Assembly (NCBI RefSeq): GCF_031877795.1
Contig: NC_133948.1
Location: 12,880,948-12,944,947, forward strand
DNA: 64,000 nt
From: Strix aluco
Lineage: Eukaryota > Chordata > Aves > Strigiformes > Strigidae
Reading direction: 5' to 3'
In this document: piece by piece, positions 1-12,000 of the stretch
Numbering within the stretch: the stretch's first letter is position 1
How the letters are laid out: each line of letters begins with the position of its first letter
Translations under genes and position numbers: made by a program
Notes under the pieces: generated by a model
Database searches by the model: none
What the model saw: only the letters and a program-made list of their open reading frames with translations
What the model was told of the DNA's origin: nothing

Positions 1-2889
1 TAAAATATAGCCATCCTAATAAAAAGCTATATATCAGACAGAAAAGAAACTACCATTTGCCAGGGAAAAAAAAAAAAAAAAGAGAGAGACATGTCAACAA
101 AGAGAAAAGGCTTTCTTTTTCAGCCTTTCCCTACTTTAGGGTCTAATCCCGCCCCTGTGAAGTGCACTGCAAAAGTCTAGTTCAACAATGGAAAAATCAT
201 GATCTTGAACATTGTTAATCAGGACTGACACCATTGAAACTAATGTGGGGGGTGATGCAGTAATCCGTCTAAAGCCTGCAGATTTGTGTAGCTCTAGCAT
301 ACCAGCTCCTTTGGAAGGCATATTCTGATGGGAAAGAGTTAGCTCTGAGGTTGCTCTACTTTGTGCAAGAGCAAATTATTTCCCTTCCAGTGGAATATAC
401 CCTTTATTTCCCTTCTCGACTGCAGAATAATCTAGGATCTACCTTTTATTCCTTAAGACCACACTTAAGGATGGAAATGGCCACCTACCGCAAAGAGGAA
501 AATAGTCAGAGTCAGCTGTGGTGGCATCCTCAAAACATGGAACGCACTGGCTGGTTCAATGGGATGAATGCTGCTGTTTCCCTGCCCTTCTGGCATAGCA
601 GCAAAAAAGCATTCCTCACGTCTCACTGTTGAAAGGGCTCCTGAATGAATATCCTTTCTGCTTCCCGTTACCCTGATAAACAGATAAATACAACTTCAAA
701 GATGCTACAGTGACACTGGTATATTAGACTATTACCCAACAGTAGCAACTTTTCCCTCCCTCTCCAATTTTGTCATAAAACACAAGCATTAGGTAGACCA
801 AAATGCATCTACATCCCACCTTTGCCATTGGCTAATGACAGATGATTAAGAAGCCCACAAGAAACAGGGCAATTTCAGGGTGTTTCAGGATCCAGTATGT
901 CCTCCCAGCTTCTCGTGAGCAGCTGTTTATGATCTTTTTAGGAGTAGGTTAGACATTGATTTCTTTCATCCAGTAGTCAGTCAAATCAAGGAAGCCAAGG
1001 TTTTACTAAAGAAAAACACCCAAATACAGGGCTGTAAATTTAAAAATAGGAGGAAATTACATTTCCTACCCAGAAGAACTGAGGGGTGGGATGGAATAAG
1101 CCATGCCAACCCTTGTGTAGGTTATAATAGAAATGGAGAGGGGAAGATGTCTGCTTCCAAAAACTGTTCTTCCATCTTCTCTAGACGATGAGCCTGGTGG
1201 GCTGGCCCAGGTAATCTTCCCTGATACAGAGCCTGCTATTACTTTCAAAGGTATGATTCAGTTCCAGCCAAAGTGAGAAAGATTAAGCTTTACTTCCATT
1301 GTGCTCCAGGCAATGGATGAAGAACAGTCCTATCTACATATACGTTTGGTGTTATTATTTCTACTCTGATGATTCAAAACAGCTCTGATATTATTTTCCA
1401 TAAACCAGTCCTTAATAGTACTAAATCATTAAATCATTACTTAGCTATGCTTCCCAGTAAAATGCCCCTTGAAGGGGCCTCTGAACCTTTTAACATCCAG
1501 AAAGAGGAAATCAAGTCTTTGGAAGATAGAGAAGTAGGATAGGGACTTCAGCAAGAAGACTGGTCTGTACAGAAACCTCTCTGCCACTGAACAGCTGATC
1601 AATGACCTCATGCCCTTGGTACATGTCCAGCACTCGTCCTTCTTTGGAAGCTGCTTTTAGGCACATGAGAAGAAATCTCACCAGAGACAGGAAATTAAGG
1701 TTGGGGTTCTGAGAACTCTTCCCAGCTGCATTCCCTCTGTCACATCTTTTTTCCTCTTTGATTACTTTCTTTTGGTGACTGGTCAGCTTTCCTACTGGGA
1801 AGCACATTTTTATTTTGCTTTGTATAGGCTCCCTACATAGCCAAAAGTATGGCTACAAGCACTCAGTTAGTGCCTTGAATAAAAGATCAAGCTGCTGGCT
1901 ACAAGATCAGCCATTTCACTTGTCATAACAACCTATTCTGATTTTACAGTAATCAATACTCAACAGGGTCAGTAAGAAGCTTTCCATTGACCTTAATATC
2001 CTGGGGTTTGTTAGCCTGAGCTTTTATCTTCTGCAATGCTACAGCAGTGATATTTATTAAAACTTAGCAAAAAGAATTGCTGTTATTAATATGTGAGGCT
2101 AAATATAGTTACATCTCTAACATGCTGGCATGGTGCCATTAATTTACAAGACAGCAGAATAGAGCAGCAATACATAAAGCAGAAATTCCGATTAGAAGGA
2201 TGTACCCTGATTTCTGAATACCCCTACAATGACTGTGACATTTATTCACAACAGCCTATCTCCAAGAAAGACAGAGATATTTATTTTATAACCCTAGTTT
2301 ATAAAATGCTGCTTTTTACGTCCAATGTAAAACACAGTGGGAGTATTGTTGTTGATAGAATAGGATGGTTGGCTCCTTTTCTATCATGGTAAAATCTTTC
2401 CTATGAAAAGAATAGGGATGACAGTTTCAGAACCATTGTAAAGCAGAAGGGAAGGGTGAACGGTGAAAGAGGCATTACTTGCTATTTTAATTTATGAGTT
2501 TTCCTTGCCAGCCTAATATCTAAGCAATTCTCATGCAACAACTTTCTGTCCTGCTATCAGTGAGACCCAGGACAATGTTATTTCAGTTTCAGAGAGGTGT
2601 AATCTGAGAAGGGTGGGGTTTAAGATGACACTGGGAACACATCAGGCAGCAGGAAACAGGATCAAGATTTTCTGCGAGTTCAGTGTCTGAATTCCCCAGA
2701 CATCCCTCCAATGCATGAAGCAAGTGACTAACCCAAGCTTACATGGCTTTTTTGGCCAATGGAATTTGTGAATGACTGGCCCATTAGCTGAAATTGTCAA
2801 GGACCAGAACAGAATGGGAGGAAGGATGAGTGGATGGAACACTCATCCAAGCAGCTCTACCACATGCTCTGTTGAACTTTAGCAAATTG
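1..2889. other. intergenic, 3' of CCDC60
   Basis: AT-rich sequence with short open frames on both strands, none with recognisable homology or codon structure. I looked here for the next gene in the human order (TMEM233) and saw no matching exon. An A-run followed by GA repeats occurs near 66-89. Confidence 0.6.
66..89. repeat. poly(A) and (GA)n simple repeat
   Basis: Sixteen consecutive A bases followed by about four GA units. No adjoining retroposon body is recognisable. Confidence 0.9.
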
Positions 2890-3674
2890 CTTGGACTCTT
2901 GGTGCATCCATCTCCAATATGTTAACTGTATGAGGTTCAATAAGGCCAAATGCCAGGTGTTTCACTTCAGCCACAACCACCCCCAGCGGCGCTACAGGCT
3001 TGGGGAGGAGTGGCTGGAGAGCTGCCAGTCAGAGAGGGACCTGGGGGTGTGGATTGACAGCCGGCTGAACCGGAGCCAGCAGTGTGCCCAGGTGGCCAAG
3101 AAGGCCAATGGCATCCTGGCTTGTATCAGAAATAGCGTGGCCAGCAGGGACAGGGAAGGGATCTTACCCCTGTACTCAGCACTGGTGAGGCCGCACCTCA
3201 ATTACTGTGTTCAGTTTTGGGCCCCTCACTCCAAAAAGGACATTGAATGACTCGAGCGTGTCCAGAGAAGGGCAACGAAGCTGGTGCAGGGTCTGGAGCA
3301 CAGGTCTGATGGGGAGCGGCTGAGGGAACTGGGGGGGTTTAGTGTGGAGAAGAGGAGGCTGAGGGGAGACCTCATGGCCCTCTACAACTCCCTGAAAGTA
3401 ACAAGCAATAGGACAAGAGGGAATGACCTCAAGTCGCGCCAGGGAAGGTTTAGACTGGATATTAGGAAGCATTTCTTTCCAGAGTGGGTTGTTGGGCGTT
3501 GGAATAGGCTGCCCAGGCAGTGGTGGAGTCCCCATCCCTGGAGGTGTTTAAGAGCAGGGTCAACATAGCGCTGAGGGATCTGGTGTAGTTGGGAACTGTC
3601 ATTGTTAGGTTAATGGTTGGACTGGATGATCTTCAAGGTCTTTTCCAACCTAGACAATTCTGTGATTCTGTGAA
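2890..3674 (+). mobile_element. CR1 LINE retrotransposon, 5'-truncated
   Basis: 3' portion of an avian CR1 element in plus orientation. It holds the C-terminal part of the ORF2 reverse transcriptase ([50 protein letters not shown]), then [16 protein letters not shown] after an in-frame TGA at 3248-3250. The short 3' UTR contains GGTTGGACTGGATGATCTTC and ends with two copies of ATTCTGTG at 3657-3672. The local GC content is much higher than the surroundings. The element is dead (5' truncated, internal stop) but little diverged, so insertion was fairly recent. No target-site duplication is seen, as usual for CR1. Confidence 0.97.
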
Positions 3675-5741
3675 ATGGGTTACTCTGGACCTACCTTGCA
3701 AGGGTCTACCGAAGCAGTAAGTTGAAGATTGTGAGACTGTTCGCAGAAGTGTTTGGGAGAATCCAAGATATCTGCAGGAAAAAACCCTGAAAGTTGAAAA
3801 AGCCCAAGTCTTCTTTTATCTGGGTATGGACCTGTAGCCTCTTTGTATTGTTCCAGTCCTTTAAACTGGCAGACAAAGACTTGAATGAGGTCGAGGATGT
3901 TGCCTGAAGAAACTCTAAATTTGTCAGGAAGCAGCAAAAGGGAAGCTGCTATTTCGCTCCAGAGGAGCTCTCCTCTACCTCAGAATAAAAGAAGCAGATT
4001 TTTTTTTTATTAGGCTGGTGCTGGAGGGCAAGAATCTATTTTCTTTTTAGAGGAGAAGTCCCTTTTGTTACCTGGTGGCAATAGGAAAGAAAGAAGAGTT
4101 ATTGTCAAATGAAAACACACATAAGATATTTCATAATCCCACAAAAACATCAGAGACTCCTAACATTCAGCATTGACATCCTGCTTTGGGAGCTCAGAGA
4201 GCTGCTCAGACATTAGCTAATTACATTTGGCACAATCATCTCATCTTACATGCAGGCAGACACATTAGGTCACATGCTTGGCTGGTATAAAGTTTTTATT
4301 TCAGCAGCATGGTTCATGCACTCCAGCTAAGGACAAGCCCTTTTGTTTCCATTTCTTAAATTTAAGAAAACCCATAGCCTTCTATCTGCAGTTCCATATA
4401 GTGAGGAAGGACAAAGATGAAGGTTTCACTTTGTGTAACCACAGTTCAACCAGGAGCTCCCAAGCTGCTAAATTAAGACTTCTTTGTTTGCCACAGGGTA
4501 ACACAACAGCATTGACAACGAAAACTTGACTCCAACCATGGCGAAATGATCCCAAAAGAACAGCAGAATTTGGGTTTCTTAGAACCCATGGAGGGCTGCA
4601 AGGAAGTTAGAAGAAATGGGAGCATACAGTAAACAGTGGAGTTGAGGTCTCACAGGTCAGAACGAGACCTCATCCGGCTCATCTGGCAGAAGCAATGCCA
4701 CCAATTTACTAGATCAGTTCTACAGAGTTTTGGAGGGAAGTTTGCCACTGGATTTTGAGGTGGAGGGAAAGAAAAGCATGGACAGGGGAAAATAAGGCTT
4801 CACTACCTGTGCAAATGCTACCTTATCACCACCACATACAGAATGAGAAAGGTGGGAGCACAACTGAACTTTAAAAGCTTACTTTTCTCTGATGGCTGTA
4901 AATCAAAGTAATCTGTGTTCTTGGATCTTTTCCTTGAAAAGCATTTATCTCTTGATAATGAGGAAAGGACAAAATAAGGCCATTAATCAGGAACATATTG
5001 CACATCGGTGGTCACTGTACTCACCTGGACCCTAAGATGGCATTGTTCCCCCTTACTGCGCAGGACAGAACAGCAGCATTTCTCCCCAGTGGGTCCTCTG
5101 GAAGCTTTGACAGGCAGGTAGCAGCTCATTGAGATCATCAGCTTAGAAGGTCACTGGGTCACTGATTCCATCACCCAGCAATTGCGACCCATCAGGAAAT
5201 ACACAGTTAAGCCCAGAGAGGTTCACAAAGGTCACGTATGAGTTCAGGGGGGTCATTCTACTGTCTTACCCAGCAGAGTAATGGCAAACACATGCTAAGG
5301 TAATCAGGGCAAAACATACCTTCAGGTGAAAATCTGGGAAATGCATTTAAGGATGCTTGGTTTTTCGATACTGATTTTAATAAAGCAAGAATTAATCCAT
5401 AATCACAGAATAACTACAGAATAAGCTCAATAAAAATAAAACATCTGAACTACAAAAAAGAATTAATGCAAAAAAAATGTCTTAAACCTTGCAACTACTC
5501 TATGCTTGGGATATTTTTTATCAAGGAGAGCTAAAATGAAGAGCAGAGACAATGCTATTTAGATATGGAAATCAGTATATCTGTACCGAGTTATTATACT
5601 GTAGGTATTGTTAGAGGACTGTCTGAAGAAATGACATGACCCGTGATGAAAAACTCAGTCTTCATCGTGCATGGATGGATGAGACTGAAATCTGACGGTG
5701 TGTCCAAGACATCATACAGGAAGGACCAATAGTATTTAGTT
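3675..5741. other. intergenic between CR1 and the CCDC60 polyadenylation site
   Basis: No gene, RNA or clear repeat recognised. It contains scattered short A/T runs and a (GGAT)n-like stretch near 5670. Open frames are short and non-conserved. Confidence 0.55.
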
Positions 5742-5747
5742 TTTATT
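5742..5747 (-). promoter_or_regulatory. polyadenylation signal AATAAA for CCDC60
   Basis: Canonical AATAAA on the minus strand (tttatt on plus), 174 nt past the TAA. The sequence 30-45 nt further on contains a modest GT-containing stretch (GATGTCTTGGAC) that could act as the downstream element. Confidence 0.6.
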
Positions 5748-5920
5748 TTCTATGGCTGACTACAGCCACAGGAGCACTGTAGAGGGACAAACTTCACAGT
5801 TGTGCAAGAGTGGTCAGTGGGACCTCCTTCCCTAGTCGTCCTTGGGGCAGATCTCAACAGGCAGTAGTTTTCTGCTTGAAGACAGTTGTAGCTGGAAAAC
5901 CACCTCATCTGGCCCTTGGA
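5742..5920 (-). other. CCDC60: CCDC60 3' UTR (inferred)
   Basis: This stretch lies between the stop codon and the first AATAAA hexamer on the minus strand. Cleavage would be expected about 15-25 nt beyond the hexamer, near 5715-5727, so the UTR would be only about 200 nt. Longer isoforms cannot be excluded. Confidence 0.6.
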
Positions 5921-6019
5921 TTAAAAGGTGGAAGACTGTGCACTGAGCGGGGCTACTCTTGTCTGAAACCACTCGCTGAAATCCTCTTCTGGCATCTGCA
6001 CAATACTTTCACGTACAAA
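5921..6019 (-). CDS. CCDC60: CCDC60 terminal coding exon with stop codon
   Basis: 99 nt of coding sequence in phase 0, ending in TAA at 5923-5921. Acceptor TTTCTCTTTCAG|TTTGTACG. It encodes residues 520-551, FVRESIVQMPEEDFSEWFQT then RVAPLSAQSSTF, aligning with human FVREHIIHMPQEDYISWLQS. The last ten residues differ from human. The plus-strand open frame covering this interval is an antisense shadow. Confidence 0.97.
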   Translation of the reverse strand, partial: FVRESIVQMPEEDFSEWFQTRVAPLSAQSSTF

Positions 6020-9000
6020 CTGAAAGAGAAAAAGGTTCTTTCCTGAGCTTTTGATTTATGTGTAAGAGACAAAACATGTGGGAAAATTTGACCATTGTGA
6101 CAACAGAACAAATGTGACGGCTTTCTGCAGACAGTTAGTATAGTGCTTCATATCACCAAAACATTTTTAATGCAACTTGCAGAACAGCTGGATATACTCT
6201 AAAATGAATTAAAAGGAAAACTCTACAGTCTTTATTACAATTTATATCCTGTATCCTTCCAAGTCAAGCCTTTGTGTTTTAAACTTGCAGCTGTCTTCTA
6301 CCTACTATTGCAGTACATACATTAAAACAACTCGAAGTTAAGTGAGAACTTCATCTGGAATCTCTGTCAGTATCAGCCAGTTCATATTCAATGATGCTCT
6401 TCTACTCCTAAAATGCAACAGTTTCCTTTATCTGTTCCAGTCAGAAGGAGCACCGAGCTCCTCCTTCCTTTGTTGCGTGCTTTGAAAGACAAATAAATAG
6501 ACAGGAGATCCAGCTATGCTCACATGTTTTTCTATATTACTATTGCACTGTGAGGGATCAAAATGCAAAGGTAACCAAATGGAAACAGAAAAAAAATAGG
6601 TCTAAAACCAGCAAGCAACAGAGACTTACATATTGAACATCAAGGCAAGGCTGCCTCTCTGGTTAGTGACTGTGCAAATCAGAGCACAAGACAAAATGGC
6701 TATTTTTATAAGACATCAAGAAAATACAGGTAGCTTGACCTTGACACGTTGGGTGCTAAAACCTTTGCCTTTGTAAGGCACGATTAACACTCGATGTATG
6801 TAAGACACACAGTAACCTGCTGCCTCTCAGAGATTTCTGTTGGTCTTGTAGATTAGGGGAAGTAACTGTGATGAGAACAAAAAACACAAGGTGGCACCAT
6901 TGCCATTTTTTATAAGTTAGTGACATGGTTAGACTACACAGTGGTATACGTTCTATGTATATTCTCTTCCCTTTCTCGTGTCCTTCCTCTTCTGCCAATT
7001 GCTTCTAGAACAAGAGCTGAGCCCAACTTACGATCTTGAAAAGCAGATTCTTTTTTATTTTTTTCAATGTTGCTGAAGCAAAACAAAGATATCTGCAGAG
7101 TTCCTGGATCAGTGATGTAATACTTTACTTGAACAGCTCATGGATGTAACTGCTGGGAATCACAGGCCTTTTCAGGGCACAAGAAGTTAATGTTTCTCTT
7201 CAAGTGTCCTAACAATTTATGACAGATGCCACTTTTACTGTGGCAATAAATAAATCAACAATGACATAATAATAAAATTATACTGATTAATAATCCAATA
7301 CTTGTCATAACGTCTTTCTTCTGAGGAGTTCAAAGTGCCTCGTAAAAGGTGAATGGTAGCATCTTCATTTAGTGAGATCCTGAATTATTTCATCTGGTAA
7401 CTTTCCACTGCATGAATTTCACCCATAGGTGCCTGCTCTCCCCACCCTCATCACACAGAGAATCAAGAACTAAACTCATCTCACCTCCACAGCTGAAGCA
7501 ATTTCTGGAGAACACAGCTCCCACACTTGTAGATCAGCCAGAGCCTTAAGAAAGGTGTCTGGATGAATTTTCAAGTCAGGAATCTTGCCATATTTTTCCA
7601 GTTTCTTTAAGATTTTCTGTACATAATGGTCACTCTTCACAGACTCCGGGAGTCTGGCAAGCAATACAGGAAACCTTTAGCAGAAAGAAGAACAGCAATA
7701 AAAGAGAAGCCAGAGGAACAAATGCATATCTGATTAATAACTCTGGGTTTGCCTGGCATTTCTGCCACTTCACCACCTCCATAACTTCCACAGAAAAAAT
7801 GGCTCTTTGGGGAATGCAATACTCAGTGTAATTCTGAGTGAATAATGAGAAAGGGCTTCACTTTATTGGACTTGTGCACCAATTCCCTTTGCAGAGCACT
7901 GAAATAGATGCTTCTTCATTGTTCATTTAAATTTTGGATGACAAACTTGGGTGTGAAAGGAAATAATAAAATCCTAACAAATGTTTTCATTTTACTACAG
8001 ATTTGTCCTCTTCATCTTTTCTCTATTTATTTTGTTTAAGGCTCTACGGATTTTCCAGTGCAATCAGTGCCTGATCTGATATACTTTCTGATTCTCTTTA
8101 CTATCCCTGTTCCCTGTGCTATCATCATTCTCCTCTCTCTATGTGCTGACATAAATCTCCCTGATGTAAGTGCACTGTAACATGCAGTCTTTACCATTTC
8201 ACTCTGAATACAGAGATTCAGAAGGAGAATTACACATTACAATAAAAATAAAATTATTGTGAAAAGACTGCATTTTTTTTTTCCTAATGTTCCGTATAAG
8301 TTCTGCAGTGTTGCTTTGGCAGTCCTGAAGACTGATGTTCCAAACCTTTCTATACCATGCATGACTGGGGTGTGCTGTGGCTTTCATTGCAAAGGGCTGA
8401 GGCAACACATCAGCAGGAAGAGCTGCCTCCCTCCAGTTTAGGATGCATGTTACTGGAACAGCAGGAAAGGGGTGAGGAATTTCCTCCTTAAACCAGTAAA
8501 AAGGGAAAGATGTAGGTTCTCATCTTCACTAGGGCCAGTTCTACACTCAGTAGTACACTGCTGGTATGGGCATGGCCAACTCCTTATTATCACTGACTAG
8601 ATTACCCAGGTTACCATAATCGTGTCACACACAGGCCTTTTATAACCCATCCATGCATTACGATACTTTATTTCAGAAACGAAGCTATGTTTAGTGTACT
8701 TACATTGCACTGTTCATATTTTATATTATTTTTGGGTTTTCTCACTTCATGAAAGAGATAAGACAACTCGACTGACAGCATATACTAGTAAAGTGTTCCT
8801 ACTGTGACTCAGCTTTCTTGGCAAGGCAGTGTTTGCAAGAGTATGGGAAAAAACAGCCCTATTGTAATGAAACAAGTGGTATGGTGAAAGCAATTTCTCT
8901 GTCATGACTTGTGTCTCCACAAGGGGGTTGACCAGCCTTGTCAGAGATTTCCCTCTTCATATCCCTCATGGATAGCACTTGCAGAACAGGCCTGGCATAG

Positions 9001-12000
9001 AAAGCTGTACTTGTCTAACTATGCTGGCATAGTCAAAGCAAGACAGCCTCCTCACTGTGGAAGCACGATTTTCATATGAAGGAACAGTGGACTTGAAGTA
9101 CTATTCTTGCACTGGAGGAAAAGTAAAAAGCCACATTATAATATAGTCTCCTTTATACTCATGAAGCTTTGTCCAAATTAAGGCTTCTAGAGGGATTTAA
9201 AAGTATAAAAGCAAAACCACATCCACTCCAGTTTTAGGGCCTATTTACATGCCAGATCTTAAATTTGGGGGACAGCTGGAGCATATATGTTTGAAAGCTA
9301 AAACCAGAGTTCTGATAGATAGGCCGAGACTAGGTTTATTCATTAATGCATGACTGATGTGTTCCTGATGTGTCCTAGGCCACCTGCATTTTGGACCTGA
9401 GATTAGAAATGGACTTTTCGTTATCTCAAATTATGAAGGAGAGAAGGCTTACTAACAGAGAGCAAAAGAAGGCAGGTTGAAAAAAACTAACCAACATTCC
9501 ATGCAAGTTTGCATACTCTGTAATCCCAAATCCAAGGAGTTCTCATGGACGGGGCAGTAGGGGACATGCTGTGAGCTTGCTGCGGTATTCTGGTAGGCTA
9601 TTCCTAGTGTGTATCTGGAAGTTGATCACTGGATACAGCTAATATCCTTTCAAACATAAACCACTAGTAATCTGCAGATTTGCTGTACTGGGAAGCATTT
9701 AGGTGATTACTCGCTCTTGTAAGTGTTGCAGTATCATCCATGTGCAGTTCAAACACTAGCAGGGAAATATTTTTCTTAACATGGATGGACAGGTAGAGTC
9801 AAAGTCTCCTTTGCCATCAGTTTTAGCACTGTGAATGTTCAGTTCAGTAAGAAGTTGTGAATCTAACCTGTGTACATTTATGCAATCTCTCCCATCTGTA
9901 GGGTACAGTGTGTTTTACACACTTCCTGGTGGAATAAGTCTCCTATAAAGCTGCACACTGGGAAGGGTATGCGCATGCAAGGACTGAGTGCTTTTTGCCC
10001 AGCATCACTGGAAAGGAACTCTTCTCTATCCCCTTTCTTACCGTTTCCAATTAACCTATTTGCTGAGCAGGCTGAGATCTGCTCCTAGAGATCATATCTG
10101 TATTTTTGTTGCTACCAGTTTGAAAAGCCTGCATTTGCAGCAACTGATTCAATGGTTTCTAGTGATTCTTGGCTTTGGGGAGAAAAAAGGAAAAGAAAAA
10201 AAGCTTTTTGTACTGAAGACAGAACTCTGGGACCCTGGCCACATCATTTGAACTGAGGATTTCTGTGCCTCCTTACCACTTTAGTCCACCTTCATCATGT
10301 TCTCTTTCGGCTCTCATGCTCAGCCATCTTATTCTTTCCATGTCTCTTCTGAAATACTTCAATTGTTTCAAAGCCTCATATTTGTGATAACATCGCTCTT
10401 CCTGCCTCCTACAAAAAAACTCTTAAAAGTTAAAGCTGTGTTTTAAACATTAACATACTTCTGCATAGTTAACTGGGAAGGTACTAAGGATGGCAGAAAA
10501 CAATGAATGAGAAGAACACATTCTGTGTTCAGTCTGTGGACACTAATAACAATTTTTGCTTTTGCAGTGTTCTGTATACATTAATATTTCTATAAACATT
10601 AAAAAGTGTTTATGTTTTATATTAACTCTAGGCTGGAGGTAAGAAACAAACTTCAGAATCAAAACATTTAAACTAAAATTCAACCTCCACTTTCTATCAG
10701 GTATCCACTGCTTAAAACCAAAGAATACTGTACAGTGATTTAGGGTAAAATATTACTTAAAATACAACAGAAGAGATGTGAAATATAAAGTGACCTGAGC
10801 TCGAATTTTGACCCAGAGATTGGACTCATGTATGCATTCCTACAAAAAGTACTACTATGTTTTAGCAAAAATAAACAACTGTTTTTCTTCCCAATAAATT
10901 ACTTATACTGTATCCTGCCAAATTGAGGTTTGATCTCCAAATGCTGATCAAACAGAATATACTTGTGTGGCTGTATGGAGAATGGTAAAATAGCTGCAAA
11001 TAATAAGTTTCCATCTGACTTGTCCTTCCATACTGTAGGATGCTGGAATGATTAGTTCCTTATGCAGTCACAGCAGCTACTCAGGGAAGAAAACAAGGAC
11101 CCAGATCCTTAGAGACAAAAAAAAAAAAATGTAAGTATGAAATGGAACAGAAGAATGGAAAGAAGTAGGAAGTGAGGGGGAAAAGCAAACTGTACCTATA
11201 ACAGCCTTCAGAACAGCAATGTAGAAAAGGATCTTGGGTTTGATGCTTACTGAGACAAAAGAATTTGCACAATCCCAGATGAATGCTTTCTGGGTGAAAG
11301 GAAAAGGATGACAGGCCTCAGCTGGTCAACAAGGTAGAAATGTCACTAATCTGGGAAGAGGCCTTGAGAGAGGACACTGAGAAGAGTCAAAGTAATGCTG
11401 AAGAACAATACAGTGATCTCTGAACTGAAAACACAAGACAGCCCTACAGATTGTATGTAGACTGAATCTATTCTTCTGTCTTTGGGTGAAAAGGACTAGG
11501 ATGTCCAAGGTAAATATATCCAATGTTTTCAGCAAAAGCATTTCCAGAAAAGTCATTCAGAAATACCCCAAAACACTGCTGTAAATATTTAACCTGTAAT
11601 ACATTTTTTGTACACAGACAGTCATAAAACTTTCTATCATCATCCCTGTATTCTTATTTTAATGTCAATCCATACAAATGCATCTTTAAAAGGCCTGAAG
11701 ACAAGTGCTAAATCTGGTCAGAAGCAAGGTGTGTAGTGTTTTAAGAGTATACAGAAAACAGTCTCTTCCTACCTCTCAAGGCTCACTAGGGTATCATGTA
11801 AACAACAAGCTGCTTCTTCACGTACTGCTGTGAACTTTTGTCTCATATCGGCACACAAGTTAGATTTGCTTTTAATGAAAGAGCTGATATGGCAGCAGCA
11901 ACTAAAACAACACAAAAAACGGGAATTAACACCCTGTGGCAACCATTGGTGGTAAGCACCTGTGTTGCTCAGAACATACAGCGATGTGAGCCCACATAAA

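Noticed and set aside
1-5741. TMEM233, expected next to CCDC60 by human gene order
   Set aside because: No exon encoding its conserved membrane segments could be found; it is probably just outside the window.
5810-6046. 78-codon plus-strand open frame
   Set aside because: It lies opposite the last CCDC60 coding exon, which has clear homology on the minus strand.
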